Shown here in pieces: positions 14,009 to 23,683 of a stretch of DNA of 64,000 bases (within the stretch, counting starts at the first letter, position 1; each line of letters opens with the position of its first letter). The stretch comes from Photobacterium chitinilyticum (lineage in GTDB: Bacteria > Pseudomonadota > Gammaproteobacteria > Enterobacterales > Vibrionaceae). The stretch is taken from positions 187,168 through 251,167 of the forward strand of contig NZ_RJLM01000002.1 of assembly GCF_004104355.1 (NCBI RefSeq). The letters run 5' to 3'. The notes beneath the pieces are model-generated. The model saw only the letters and a program-made list of their open reading frames with translations. It had not been told where the DNA came from and did no database searches. The position numbers were made by a program, and so were the translations under genes.

Positions 14009-16864
14009 ATGCACGAAACATTCCTTTTGGTGCTGGGGCTTGTCGGCCTACTGACTATTGCCAGCCTGCTGCTGCCGATTGCCAATCGTATCAACTTTCC
14101 CTACACCGTATTGCTCGCCGTCGCTGGTTGTATACTGGGCGGAATAGTCTTGGCAACCAGCAACCTTGATCCTCCGGGAATATTGGGTGATTTCCTCATA
14201 TCACTCGAGGCAATGGATATCACCTCCGAGGTGGTGTTCTTTGTTTTCCTGCCGGCTCTGATCTTTGAATCAGCCCTTAATATCAATGCCCGTCACCTAA
14301 TGACAGATATTGGCCCCATCCTGTTGCTGGCAATACTCGGGCTGCTCATCTCCACCATGCTGGTCGGCGTATTTGTGTGGAGTGTATCGGGGCTCAGCCT
14401 GGTTGCCTGCCTGCTGCTCGGTGCTATCGTATCAGCTACCGATCCCGTCGCCATTGTCGCCATTTTCAAAAACCTAGGCGCCCCAAAGCGACTTACCATC
14501 CTGGTCGAAGGTGAAAGCCTGTTTAACGACGCAACAGCGATCGTCCTCTTTACTATTCTGGTAACCATACTGCTCGGCAACACCGAGGCAGGCATCATCT
14601 CTGCAGCCGGAAATTTTCTGGAGGTCTTTTTCGGAGGAATACTGGTTGGCCTGTTTGCATCTTGGCTTGTCGCATCTCTGATAGGCCGACTGCGTAATCT
14701 ACCGCTGGTCGAAATCACGCTGACTATCTGTCTTGCCTACCTGAGCTTTCTGCTTGCAGAGCACTACCTACATGTTTCGGGAGTAATGGCGGTCGTCACT
14801 GCCGGGTTGGTGATCAACTCATTCGGTCGAACCCAGATTTCCCCTCACACCTGGCATACCCTGACCGAAACATGGGAAGAACTGGTTTTCTGGGCCAACT
14901 CGCTGATCTTCTTCTTAGTTGGCCTGATCGTACCCAAAGTATTGGTCGACTTTACCATGGCTCACTTTATCTCGTTAATTGCCCTGATCTTTGCCGCATT
15001 TACCGCCCGCACAGCCGTGTTGTATCTGGTACTGCCGCTCATCAATAGAGTCGGCCTGGGGCAGCAGATCAGCATAGCCTTTCGCACCGTTATGTTGTGG
15101 GGAGGATTACGCGGCGCCGTCTCTCTGGCGCTGGCCTTGGTGATCCTCGAAACACCGGGGATCGCGACCGAGATCAAGACTTTTATTGCCTCGCTGGTGA
15201 CCGGCTTTGTTCTGTTCACCCTGTTTGTCAATGCACCGACCATGGGCATGATGATGCGGATTTTCGGGCTTGATCGGCTTCCCCCTACAGAACGGATGAT
15301 CCGCAACCGCGTGATGGCACTATCGATCAAGCGGATCCGTGAAGGACTCGAGCGTGCCGCTCACGTTGACAACATCAAGTCCACGATTGCCACCGGCGTA
15401 GCTGATATTTATGAACAGCGTTTAAACCGCGTCGAACACTCAATGTCGAAAGGTGAAAAGCAGTCCGATACCGTCACCCTCAGTGTCGGATTAAGTACCC
15501 TGACCAATCACGAACGCCATCTCTACCTCAAACGTTTTTCTGACGGGTTGGACTCGGCCAAGATCACCCGATCCCTACTATTCCATGCCGATGATCTACA
15601 AGATGGGCTAAAGATCAGCAAAGTGCATGGTTACCAGGAAGCCTATATGAATGCACTTCGATTTGGGCTATTGTTCCGAATGGCCCTATGGCTTCAGCGG
15701 CATGTGAAGCTAACCCGCCCTCTGGCTATCCAGCTGGCCAACCGTTTTGAGGTACTGAGCGTCCACGAAACTGCCGTGACAGCACTGATCGACTATAGCC
15801 AAGACAAAATCCCGCCCTTATTCGGCGAAAGCCTGGCTTTGAGCCTGGATCCATTGCTAACCGGGCGCCTGAAAGCGACTCAGCAGGCACTTGATGCCCT
15901 TCGGCTGCAATACCCGGAATACGCGGAAACATTGCAGAAACGCCACTTGGTCCGCGTTGCCCTACGGCTTGAAGAAGCCAGCTACCATCAAATGCTTGAT
16001 GAGAACATTATCAGTCCGGAAGTATTCAATGACTTGGCCCGGGAACTGGACAAACGCAACCGTATCATGGATCGCCAGCCGAAACTTGACCTTGGGCTTG
16101 AACCCACCAAACTCGTGGCTAAAGTGCCGTTTTTCACCAAGATAGGCGCGCACCGGATCAGCGAAATAGCATCAATGCTTATGCCCCGGCTTGTTGTTCC
16201 GGGTGAACGTATTATCAACCGGGGAGAGCCCGGTACAGCAATGTATTTTATTTCCAGCGGTGCTGTTGAGGCCACAACGAAATACCAGCCAGTCCGCCTT
16301 GGAAGCGGTGATTTCTTCGGTGAACTGGCATTACTTACCCAAGAGCCCCGTAGTGCCACTGTCACTGCCATTAGCTATTGTCAGCTACTGGTCCTGCAGC
16401 TGGACGATTTCAACCGCATTACTTCTGCCCACCCTTATCTGCAGGAGCGGATCACCGAGGTTGCCGGCAAGCGATTGGATCTGGATATGCTGATCGCCAA
16501 GGTGCCCTTGTTCACTTCGCTTGATAGCAGCGATATCACTGCAATTACCAAGCAATTGAAGCCGCGAATGGCGGCTCCTGGTGAGAAAATCATCGTTCAG
16601 GGAGAGTCCGGCGATGCCATGTTCTTTATTGCGGCAGGTAATGTTGAAGTCACCTCGAATCAGCAAACATCTATTCGCCTTGGGCCCGGTGATTTCTTCG
16701 GAGAATTAGCGTTGCTTACTCGGGAAACACGAAACGCAGACGTCATCGCAATTGGCTATTGCGAGCTGCTGGTTTTACCCAAACAAGACTTTTACTTGCT
16801 GCTTGAAACTCAACCAACTCTAAAGGCACGGCTTAACCCTCGAGAAGATGGCAAGCAATCTTGA
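14009..16864 (+). CDS. CPA1 Na+(K+)/H+ antiporter with two C-terminal cyclic-nucleotide-binding domains
   Basis: 951 aa inner-membrane protein. Residues 1 to about 415 are a Na+/H+ exchanger domain with many TM helices; key motifs are 'VFFVFLPALIFESALN', 'LGAIVSATDPVAIVAIFK' and 'LVEGESLFNDATAIVLF' (acidic ion-binding residues), and 'MLWGGLRGAVSLALAL'. About 420-700 is a cytoplasmic helical linker. Two cNMP-binding domains follow at about 702-815 and 828-940, each with a phosphate-binding cassette, FGELALLTQEPRSATV and FGELALLTRETRNADV; both keep the Glu and Arg that hold the cyclic phosphate. Two such domains in tandem suggest an internal duplication. GGAGG precedes the ATG. It is likely gated by cAMP (inferred from the neighbouring cyclase). 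Confidence 0.92.
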   Translation: MHETFLLVLGLVGLLTIASLLLPIANRINFPYTVLLAVAGCILGGIVLATSNLDPPGILGDFLISLEAMDITSEVVFFVFLPALIFESALNINARHLMTDIGPILLLAILGLLISTMLVGVFVWSVSGLSLVACLLLGAIVSATDPVAIVAIFKNLGAPKRLTILVEGESLFNDATAIVLFTILVTILLGNTEAGIISAAGNFLEVFFGGILVGLFASWLVASLIGRLRNLPLVEITLTICLAYLSFLLAEHYLHVSGVMAVVTAGLVINSFGRTQISPHTWHTLTETWEELVFWANSLIFFLVGLIVPKVLVDFTMAHFISLIALIFAAFTARTAVLYLVLPLINRVGLGQQISIAFRTVMLWGGLRGAVSLALALVILETPGIATEIKTFIASLVTGFVLFTLFVNAPTMGMMMRIFGLDRLPPTERMIRNRVMALSIKRIREGLERAAHVDNIKSTIATGVADIYEQRLNRVEHSMSKGEKQSDTVTLSVGLSTLTNHERHLYLKRFSDGLDSAKITRSLLFHADDLQDGLKISKVHGYQEAYMNALRFGLLFRMALWLQRHVKLTRPLAIQLANRFEVLSVHETAVTALIDYSQDKIPPLFGESLALSLDPLLTGRLKATQQALDALRLQYPEYAETLQKRHLVRVALRLEEASYHQMLDENIISPEVFNDLARELDKRNRIMDRQPKLDLGLEPTKLVAKVPFFTKIGAHRISEIASMLMPRLVVPGERIINRGEPGTAMYFISSGAVEATTKYQPVRLGSGDFFGELALLTQEPRSATVTAISYCQLLVLQLDDFNRITSAHPYLQERITEVAGKRLDLDMLIAKVPLFTSLDSSDITAITKQLKPRMAAPGEKIIVQGESGDAMFFIAAGNVEVTSNQQTSIRLGPGDFFGELALLTRETRNADVIAIGYCELLVLPKQDFYLLLETQPTLKARLNPREDGKQS

Positions 16865-17079
16865 AAAGATCCAAAAGGTAAACCTACCAACTAGATAAGA
16901 CCAGCAACGAGTATCCCCCGAAAGCATGATCAAGGTAGATTTCAAGACATCTGTGTATTCTTTTCTGTTTTCTTAATGATGACTCAAAGTACTAACAATA
17001 TTTATCTAGTGTTGTATAGAAGGAGATAAATTGCGGATGGATTGTTGGTAACTATGGCAAAAAGAAGCAAAGGGGTACG

Positions 17080-17265
17080 ATGAAGAAACTATTTATAATA
17101 ATTCTAATCAATATTATTCCTCTGTTGGTATTATTAATCAGTTCATTAAGTGTTAACTGCAACTCTTCGTTAAGCCATAATAGTAACAATCAAGAGAGAT
17201 GGGAGGATCAGGCAAATTTCAGTGTAAAATGTAATTTCACCGAGTCGTCTCCGACAGCAAAGTGA
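17080..17265 (+). CDS. Small hypothetical protein with N-terminal hydrophobic segment
   Basis: 61 aa: an N-terminal stretch of about 25 hydrophobic residues ([20 protein letters not shown]), then a short polar, Asn/Ser-rich tail with two Cys. AAGGGG lies just upstream of the ATG, which supports translation. A 9-residue reading frame (MAKRSKGVR) ends in a TGA that overlaps this ATG, so coupling is possible. It is very AT-rich and overlaps the 3' end of the convergent cpsG by 29 bp. I recognise no family, and it may not be a real gene. Confidence 0.3.
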   Translation: MKKLFIIILINIIPLLVLLISSLSVNCNSSLSHNSNNQERWEDQANFSVKCNFTESSPTAK

Positions 17266-18610
17266 TTATTTCATCTACTTTTTTCTTTACAAGATCAGCA
17301 CAATACCGAGCTTCGATATTTAGCCTCACTAGATTTTCGGTATTTGATTGACGCAGGCTAAACCGCCAATCATCAAATTCAAGGCTGATCCCATCAGTTT
17401 CATCCACCGTTATTGCCTCCAACTGGTATTTATCTCGTACCCGTAAAATCGCTCGATCTGGCAATGAAGGGGCTGTATTAATCTCACCTGATGACGGGAA
17501 CGCCTTTACCCTCTCACCAATTGCTCGAGAAAGCGGTATCTTTTTAATACTCAACAGTTCAGCGACAACCAACCAAGGAATCATTCCACTATCACAATAG
17601 GCAAAATCTCGAAAATAATGATGACCACTCATTTCACCGCCATATACGGCATTTTCATTGCGCATCGCCTGTTTTATATAGGTATGCCCGGCCTTTGACT
17701 GAACTGGCACCCCTCCAGCCGCTTTTACAATGTCTATCGTATTCCAGCTCAATCTTGGATCGTGAATAATAGTTGCTCCTTCATGCTTATAAAGGAACAA
17801 TTCGGCGAGTAAGCCGACTATATAGTAACTCTCGATAAACTGCCCTTTTTCATCAAAAAAGAAACAACGGTCAAAATCACCATCCCATGCAATACCTAAA
17901 TCGGCCTGATGCTCCCGTACAGCGATTGAAGTCGCTTTGCGACATTCAACAAGCATCGGGTTTGGTACGCCGTTAGGAAAATCCCCGTTCGGCTCATTGT
18001 CGATTTTTATAAATTCAATCGGAATCGCGAGCTGGGAAAAACGGTTTTCCAACGCATCGACAATATGCCCTGCAGCTCCATTGCCAGAGTTGGCAACAAT
18101 GCGCATTGGCCGGATATTTTCTGGAGAAATATAGCTAAGTAAATAATCAACATATGCCGAAATATAACTCTTGTTAGTCAAGATCCCTTTCACCTCAGCA
18201 TCTTCAAATTGACCACTCTCGGCAATCAACCTGATCTCAGTTAAGCCAGACTCTTTTCCAATTGGCCTAGCCCCCAGCCCAACAAACTTGATGCCATTAT
18301 AGTTGGCAGGATTATGGCTTGCCGTCACTTCAAGCCCACCATCAACCTTGAGATGCTGGACGGCAAAATAGATTTCTTCCGTCCCTGTCAGCCCGAGATC
18401 AATCACATTGACTCCTGCATCCATCAGTCCCTGGCAGATCGCAGACTTAATCTCAGCAGTAGACAATCTGGCATCGCCACCAATGACAACAGTTTCCGGA
18501 CGCAAGTGCTGGCCATACGCCCGTCCAATGCGGTAAGCAATGTCGATATTAAAATCCTCACCCAATTCACCACGTACGTCATAGGCTTTGAAGCAGGTCA
18601 ATTTGGCCAT
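17237..18610 (-). CDS. manB: Phosphomannomutase (ManB/CpsG)
   Basis: 457 aa alpha-D-phosphohexomutase, the length of E. coli CpsG (456). The N-terminus '[18 protein letters not shown]' matches CpsG. The phosphoserine loop is 'EVTASHNP' with Ser98, the metal loop is '[16 protein letters not shown]', and the sugar loop is '[14 protein letters not shown]'. It converts mannose-6-P to mannose-1-P for GDP-mannose in the cytoplasm. It is the last gene of the long minus-strand exopolysaccharide operon, 36 bp after manC, and supplies precursor for the polysaccharide. Confidence 0.95.
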   Translation of the reverse strand: MAKLTCFKAYDVRGELGEDFNIDIAYRIGRAYGQHLRPETVVIGGDARLSTAEIKSAICQGLMDAGVNVIDLGLTGTEEIYFAVQHLKVDGGLEVTASHNPANYNGIKFVGLGARPIGKESGLTEIRLIAESGQFEDAEVKGILTNKSYISAYVDYLLSYISPENIRPMRIVANSGNGAAGHIVDALENRFSQLAIPIEFIKIDNEPNGDFPNGVPNPMLVECRKATSIAVREHQADLGIAWDGDFDRCFFFDEKGQFIESYYIVGLLAELFLYKHEGATIIHDPRLSWNTIDIVKAAGGVPVQSKAGHTYIKQAMRNENAVYGGEMSGHHYFRDFAYCDSGMIPWLVVAELLSIKKIPLSRAIGERVKAFPSSGEINTAPSLPDRAILRVRDKYQLEAITVDETDGISLEFDDWRFSLRQSNTENLVRLNIEARYCADLVKKKVDEIITLLSETTR

Positions 18611-18646
18611 TGTCTTTTCCTTGCTATCGAGAGTGACAAGAATGGA

Positions 18647-20065
18647 TCAAGCACGTTTATCAGGCACATCAATACGCTCAATATCATCTTCATCCAAGTA
18701 GCTACCCGTTCGGACCTCAATAATTTCAAGCATCACCTTGCCAGGGTTTTCAAACGAATGGGGAACACCTATAGGGATGTAGGTTGACTCATTTTCAGAG
18801 AGCAAATAGCACTTACTGCCGTTGCTAACCCTCGCAGTTCCGGTCACCACAATCCAATGCTCGGCCCGGTTATAATGAATTTGGGTTGTTGTCTTCTCGC
18901 CAGGTTTTACCCTTACTTTTTTCACATGATAACGATCGCCTTCGGTAATTGCGTCGTGTGATCCCCAGGGCCGGAATATCTCCCTATGTTGCAGGCATTC
19001 GTTCCGTGATTGCTGCTGTAACTGAGATACAACATGCTTGATCTCCTGCACCTTATTTTTATTGGCCACAAGAACCGCATCTTTGGTCTCAACGATAACG
19101 AGATCATCCGCGCCAACAACCGATACCAACCGGTGTTGGGCGTTGATGTAACAATTACTGCTACTCTGAGGAAGTACATCGCCTGTAATCACATTACCGT
19201 TATCATCCTTACTATTGATATCCCATAGAGCTTGCCATGATCCGATATCACTCCAGTTTGCGTCCATCGGAGCAACCACTACATTTCGGGACTTTTCCAT
19301 GACCGCATAATCAATAGAATCACTCGGGCAAGCACGGAAAGCAGCCTCATCCAATCGAACAAAATCCAAATCAAAACTGCGCCCTTCAACCGCCTCTTTG
19401 CAGAAAGACAATATTTCGGGATGGTATTTCTCCAGTTCATGGATAAACGCCGAGGCCTTGAACAAGAACATACCGCTATTCCACAGATAATCACCCGAAA
19501 GAACATACTGCTTGGCAGTCTCAATATCCGGCTTCTCAACAAACGCTTTTACCTGATAGATATATTCTGATAATGCCTCGCCTTTGCTGATATACCCGTA
19601 ACCCGTTTCCGGGGCCGAAGCCGTACAACCAAATGCGACAAGTTTGCCAGCCTGTGCAGCAGGAACCGCCTGAGACACTGCAGCTGTAAAACCTGCCGGA
19701 TTCAAGATGGCATGATCGGCAGCTAAAATAAGCAGAAGTGGATCAGAATCTTGTTCCAGAGCCAGTAAGGCCGCTGCTGTGATGGCTGGCGCCGTATTGC
19801 GGCCGACCGGTTCAAGAAGAATACCGCTGTGAGATAAATCTCGCTGTCGCAGTTGTTCGGCGACAACAAACCGATGCTCTTCATTGCAGACAATCATTGG
19901 CGCAAGGCAAGGCAGCGAATCCAGTCTGGTAATCGTCTCCTGCAGCATCGAGCCCTTCCCTGTCAGGGACAAAAACTGCTTGGGATACAGAGAACGAGAA
20001 AGTGGCCATAGACGCGATCCCGAGCCTCCGGCCATAACCAAAGGAAGAAGTTCGACTTTATCCAT
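18647..20065 (-). CDS. manC: Mannose-1-phosphate guanylyltransferase / mannose-6-phosphate isomerase (ManC)
   Basis: 472 aa bifunctional enzyme. The N-terminal nucleotidyltransferase has 'LVMAGGSGSRLWPLSR' and 'YPKQFLSL', with 'VKAFVEKPDIETAKQYV' as the sugar-binding region. From about residue 355 is a type II phosphomannose isomerase cupin: 'HREIFRPWGSHDAI', 'VKPGEKTTTQIHYNRAEHW'. It makes GDP-mannose. The frame opens with a TTG two codons earlier, but ATG 20063-20065 has AGGAG 7 nt upstream. That ribosome-binding site lies inside the preceding glycosyltransferase gene, whose stop (20068-20070) nearly touches, so translation is coupled. Confidence 0.95.
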   Translation of the reverse strand: MDKVELLPLVMAGGSGSRLWPLSRSLYPKQFLSLTGKGSMLQETITRLDSLPCLAPMIVCNEEHRFVVAEQLRQRDLSHSGILLEPVGRNTAPAITAAALLALEQDSDPLLLILAADHAILNPAGFTAAVSQAVPAAQAGKLVAFGCTASAPETGYGYISKGEALSEYIYQVKAFVEKPDIETAKQYVLSGDYLWNSGMFLFKASAFIHELEKYHPEILSFCKEAVEGRSFDLDFVRLDEAAFRACPSDSIDYAVMEKSRNVVVAPMDANWSDIGSWQALWDINSKDDNGNVITGDVLPQSSSNCYINAQHRLVSVVGADDLVIVETKDAVLVANKNKVQEIKHVVSQLQQQSRNECLQHREIFRPWGSHDAITEGDRYHVKKVRVKPGEKTTTQIHYNRAEHWIVVTGTARVSNGSKCYLLSENESTYIPIGVPHSFENPGKVMLEIIEVRTGSYLDEDDIERIDVPDKRA

Positions 20066-20067
20066 AT

Positions 20068-21171
20068 TCAAGCTCCTTGATGATAGAGATCGGCGTAGGC
20101 ACCGACCATTACCCGTTGGCTAAAATGCTCTTCAACTCTTGCCCGTGACAACAGCCCCATTGCCTCGCGTAGCGCGCGATCATGGAATAGTATTAGCAAG
20201 CCATCTGCCAATGAGTTCTGATCCTGACTCTCTACGCCCAGCCCGGTTTCACCCTCCAGAATAACTTCCTTTATCCCCCCCACCCGGGTAACTACGTGAG
20301 GAACGCCCATAGCCATCGACTCAAGCAGGGTAACCGGGATCCCTTCGGCAATCGATGACATGGCAAAGACATCGAAACGTGAGTAGTAATCACGGACACT
20401 TTGCTGCCTACCGGCAAATACTATTTTTTTTGCACTCAGAGGATCGGCATTAGACAGCGCTTTCAACACTTGCAGTTCATCTCCGCTCCCCACCAAAATC
20501 AACTCGGCAAGTCGTGAAAAATCGCAATCTTGACGGCAAGCTTGTTGAAACGCATTAATTAACAGCTCTTGGTTTTTAATTCCCTGAAGGCGGGCCACAT
20601 GCCCGACAGTAAACTTCGCCAAATTTGTTTTTTTGAAATATGGGGAGAAATAATCGACATCCACTCCATTGGTGATCAATACCAGTTTAGTTTCATTGAT
20701 CCCAACGTCACATTGCAGCCACCGATACAGATCCTGTGAGACGGCAACCACTTTATGGATGATCAATGAACTGATTTGGCGTAGATATCGATATTTAGCC
20801 ACTTTTCCATGCGGATCATAGGTATCTCTGCCATGTTCGGCATGGATCCGCTTCGGCACCTTGGCCAACCATGCCACCCATTGATATTCGATTGTGCCCA
20901 GATTATAGCTATGAAAAACATCCGGCTTCAGATCTAACAGCAGCCGAAACAAACGCCAATGTATCGACAGATCATTACCCGCCTTCTTATTCATCTCGAT
21001 AACGGTTACCGAAGACGGTAGCTCTTCGACTAAGTCACCCGCCTGAGTCAATACCACGATCGTATGTTGATATTGGTCTCCCAACTCATTAATACAATTG
21101 ACAATAATCTTTTCCAACCCGCCGACATGAAAACCATAGACGAGATGACAAATATGTTTTTTGGCTATCAT
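20068..21171 (-). CDS. GT4 glycosyltransferase of the exosortase-A-associated type (TIGR03088-like)
   Basis: 367 aa GT-B fold retaining glycosyltransferase, cytoplasmic face. The N-terminus 'ICHLVYGFHVGGLEKIIVN' and the internal 'RIHAEHGRDTYDPHGKVAKY' are characteristic of the family named sugar transferase, PEP-CTERM/EpsH1 system associated. The C-terminal nucleotide-sugar site is 'VFAMSSIAEGIPVTLLESMA' with the E-x7-E pattern. It sits between another glycosyltransferase and manC in the same operon. It probably adds one sugar of the exopolysaccharide repeat. The donor and linkage cannot be told. Confidence 0.87.
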   Translation of the reverse strand: MIAKKHICHLVYGFHVGGLEKIIVNCINELGDQYQHTIVVLTQAGDLVEELPSSVTVIEMNKKAGNDLSIHWRLFRLLLDLKPDVFHSYNLGTIEYQWVAWLAKVPKRIHAEHGRDTYDPHGKVAKYRYLRQISSLIIHKVVAVSQDLYRWLQCDVGINETKLVLITNGVDVDYFSPYFKKTNLAKFTVGHVARLQGIKNQELLINAFQQACRQDCDFSRLAELILVGSGDELQVLKALSNADPLSAKKIVFAGRQQSVRDYYSRFDVFAMSSIAEGIPVTLLESMAMGVPHVVTRVGGIKEVILEGETGLGVESQDQNSLADGLLILFHDRALREAMGLLSRARVEEHFSQRVMVGAYADLYHQGA

Positions 21172-21246
21172 ATTCCGACAAATATCCTTTCATCATGGTG
21201 AGGAACAAGACGACACTATTCATGCCAATCACCAACCAGTACAGAT

Positions 21247-22431
21247 TTATACGCTTGATTTTATAGAGTATTCATCAACAGCCTTGATTTGCCCTCTCGA
21301 CAATACCTCAAAGAGTTTGGCTATTTTTGTCGCATTCTGATGCCACGTTAACTGCCTGCATTCAATTGTCTGGATAGCCTGCTGCTGTACCTCGGCTTTT
21401 AACTCAGCCTCCACCGCCAGCCGTTTGATTGCTTCTAGCATCTGGTTGTTATCCCCGTCTTCAAACAGAAGAGCGTTCGACTCATGTACTAACAACTCTC
21501 TGATATTGGGGGAATCAGGGGCGACCACCGCCTTGCCTGTCGCAAGGTATTCAATGAGCTTTAACGGCGAGCACCAAGGGGTTACAGCTGGCTGAAGGGC
21601 AATATCAATCTGCGCCAGCCATCTGGGCATGGCTTCACGGCTGACTAATCCGGTAACACGTACCTGTTGTTCAATATTTAGTTCACGGGCTTTCTGTTGC
21701 AAATCATCCAGCACCGAGCCTATACCGATAATTAACAGCACAATGTTCGGGTTGTTCATCTCTGCTATCGTTTCAACAACCAAATCTAAGCGATGCCACT
21801 CGCGACAAAACCCAACAAAACCAATCACCATTTTATCGGCCAGTTCAGGCAACCTCTCATGATGTGTCGTTACGTTAAACTGGCTGGCATCTATCCCGTT
21901 GGCAATCACCGTCACATTATGCGGCTTGACACCAGCCCGGTATAAATAGCCAGCCAGTACATGTGTCACAGGCAAAATATGATCTGCATTACGCCAAGCA
22001 TAAAGCTCAGACCATTTGGCCAGCATGGAAAGAGATATCCCACCATAGGCTGCTCGTTCTTTATATAGCGGTGAGTTAACCTCAAGGATCAGCGGCAACT
22101 TGAACAACTGTTTGGCCCAGACTCCTGATGGCAGAAATAAGTTATAGCGCTCGTAAATCGCCTCTGGTCGGTGCTTTCTGATAGCCAGACAAAGCTTGAT
22201 GAAATCATAGAAGCTATAGCCAAACTCAAGCAGTTCGCTGATAAACCCAGGCAAAGCGTGGCGGAGCCTCGACATCCAGCCGCCATCATCACCGAACTCG
22301 GTGGCATCAGCGATGGTCGGGGCCACAATAATAACCTCATGCCCCTGCTGCCTCAGCGCACTAATAATCGCCTCGATATGTACGAACTGCCCGTCTCTTG
22401 AAGCAACGCGGTGATGATAAAGTATCTTCAT
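21247..22431 (-). CDS. GT4 family glycosyltransferase
   Basis: 394 aa GT-B enzyme. The N-terminal acceptor domain has 'YHHRVASRDGQFVHIEAII' and 'YERYNLFLPSGVWAKQLF', a pattern common in exopolysaccharide clusters. The C-terminal donor domain has 'VIGFVGFCREWHRLDLVVE' and 'ALQPAVTPWCSPLKLIEYLA' with 'GKAVVAPDSPNIREL'. The start ATG overlaps the stop of the upstream glycosyltransferase by 4 bp (ATGA), so the two are translationally coupled. The sugar is unknown. Confidence 0.88.
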   Translation of the reverse strand: MKILYHHRVASRDGQFVHIEAIISALRQQGHEVIIVAPTIADATEFGDDGGWMSRLRHALPGFISELLEFGYSFYDFIKLCLAIRKHRPEAIYERYNLFLPSGVWAKQLFKLPLILEVNSPLYKERAAYGGISLSMLAKWSELYAWRNADHILPVTHVLAGYLYRAGVKPHNVTVIANGIDASQFNVTTHHERLPELADKMVIGFVGFCREWHRLDLVVETIAEMNNPNIVLLIIGIGSVLDDLQQKARELNIEQQVRVTGLVSREAMPRWLAQIDIALQPAVTPWCSPLKLIEYLATGKAVVAPDSPNIRELLVHESNALLFEDGDNNQMLEAIKRLAVEAELKAEVQQQAIQTIECRQLTWHQNATKIAKLFEVLSRGQIKAVDEYSIKSSV

Positions 22432-23681
22432 ACTGTTACCTCTTTGTCGTTTTCTACCGTGTCACTGTCCGTGCTCGATGAAGAGCTATCGTGCGTACCG
22501 CTACCCAGCAAATTTGAAAATATTCGGTATAGCTGATCGGTTGTTTCATCCCATGAAAACTGCTCTGCATATTGCCGTGTTTCAGCCCGCGGAGCCGGGG
22601 AGTTCAATAGCCGACCAATCGCAGTCGCAATGTCTTGGCTGTTTCGGTCAACCAACACACCCGCAGCACATGTTTTGACGACCTCCGGTGTTCCCCAAAT
22701 ATTAGTCGCAACCACGGGGGTTCCACATGCCATTGACTCCAGCAACACATTTGCCCACCCTTCTCGGCTTGAAGCCAGCACAGAGAGATCACAGGCCTGA
22801 AAATAGCGGGCAAGCTCGGGCTGGGAAAGCCCGCCAAGAAAGGTCACCCGATTTGATACGTTCAATTTTTTGGCCAGTCGCTTTAGCTTGAATTTATCCG
22901 GTCCCATGCCCACGATCAGTAACTGCGCCTCAGGGTGAGCCTTCATGGCTTCAATCACCAGATGATGCCCCTTTCGCTCAATGAGCAGTCCGGCCGAGAG
23001 TAATATTGGCGTGCTTAGCGGTAATTTCAGCTGCTGCCGCACTGCCTGCTGTTTCCTCTCATCGGTAAATGAGAACAGATCCAAATCAACACCGTTGCGC
23101 GAGGCAGACACCTTGGCAGGATCGGCCCCCAGATCGATCATTTCCTGCCGAAGCGCTTCGCAAACAGCAAGGTTGTGATCGCTGGCATGAAAAGTATCCT
23201 GAATTTGCTGGCGCGGCGTTTCATACTGGGGAATAAGGTTAATATCCGATCCCCTAGCCGTTACGGTAAACGGCTTATTGAGTTTTCTGGCCACCTCAGC
23301 GATCGCCACCCCGTCAGGATAAAAATAGTGTCCATCAATAAGGTCAAAATCTTCCCCCTTTGCCATCAGTGCCTTGATTTGCCGATAAAGGCTAAATGCC
23401 ATTGTTTTAGGGGCTAATGTCATTCCGACCTTAGGTAGCACCAGATAACGAGGGTGATAGACCGACATGCCAAAGCGCTTTTCAAAATAGGGCGCTTTGG
23501 CGTATTGGCTATATTGACCAAAAATTGACGACTTAAAAGGAAACCAAGGGATTGGGGCTATCACTGTGATCTCGACGTCTGGATAACGCTGCCGCAACTG
23601 TTTCAGTCGAGTTTCGATAAATACACCGTGCTTAGGGTCTGCAGCATTTGGAAACAAACTCGAGATTGTCAGGATTTTCAT
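22428..23681 (-). CDS. GT4 family glycosyltransferase
   Basis: About 417 aa GT-B enzyme. It begins 'MKILTISSLFPNAADPKHGV' with 'FIETRLKQLRQRYPDVEI', as in transferases that act late on polysaccharide repeats. The donor site is 'LASSREGWANVLLESMACG' with 'TPVVATNIWGTPEVV'. The frame runs 15 codons further upstream into the amidotransferase gene, but ATG 23679-23681 starts the Rossmann strand and lies 2 bp after that gene's stop. A Ser/Asp-rich C-terminal tail (SSSSSTDSD) follows the catalytic domain. The sugar is unknown. Confidence 0.88.
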   Translation of the reverse strand: MKILTISSLFPNAADPKHGVFIETRLKQLRQRYPDVEITVIAPIPWFPFKSSIFGQYSQYAKAPYFEKRFGMSVYHPRYLVLPKVGMTLAPKTMAFSLYRQIKALMAKGEDFDLIDGHYFYPDGVAIAEVARKLNKPFTVTARGSDINLIPQYETPRQQIQDTFHASDHNLAVCEALRQEMIDLGADPAKVSASRNGVDLDLFSFTDERKQQAVRQQLKLPLSTPILLSAGLLIERKGHHLVIEAMKAHPEAQLLIVGMGPDKFKLKRLAKKLNVSNRVTFLGGLSQPELARYFQACDLSVLASSREGWANVLLESMACGTPVVATNIWGTPEVVKTCAAGVLVDRNSQDIATAIGRLLNSPAPRAETRQYAEQFSWDETTDQLYRIFSNLLGSGTHDSSSSSTDSDTVENDKEVTV

Positions 23682-23683
23682 TG

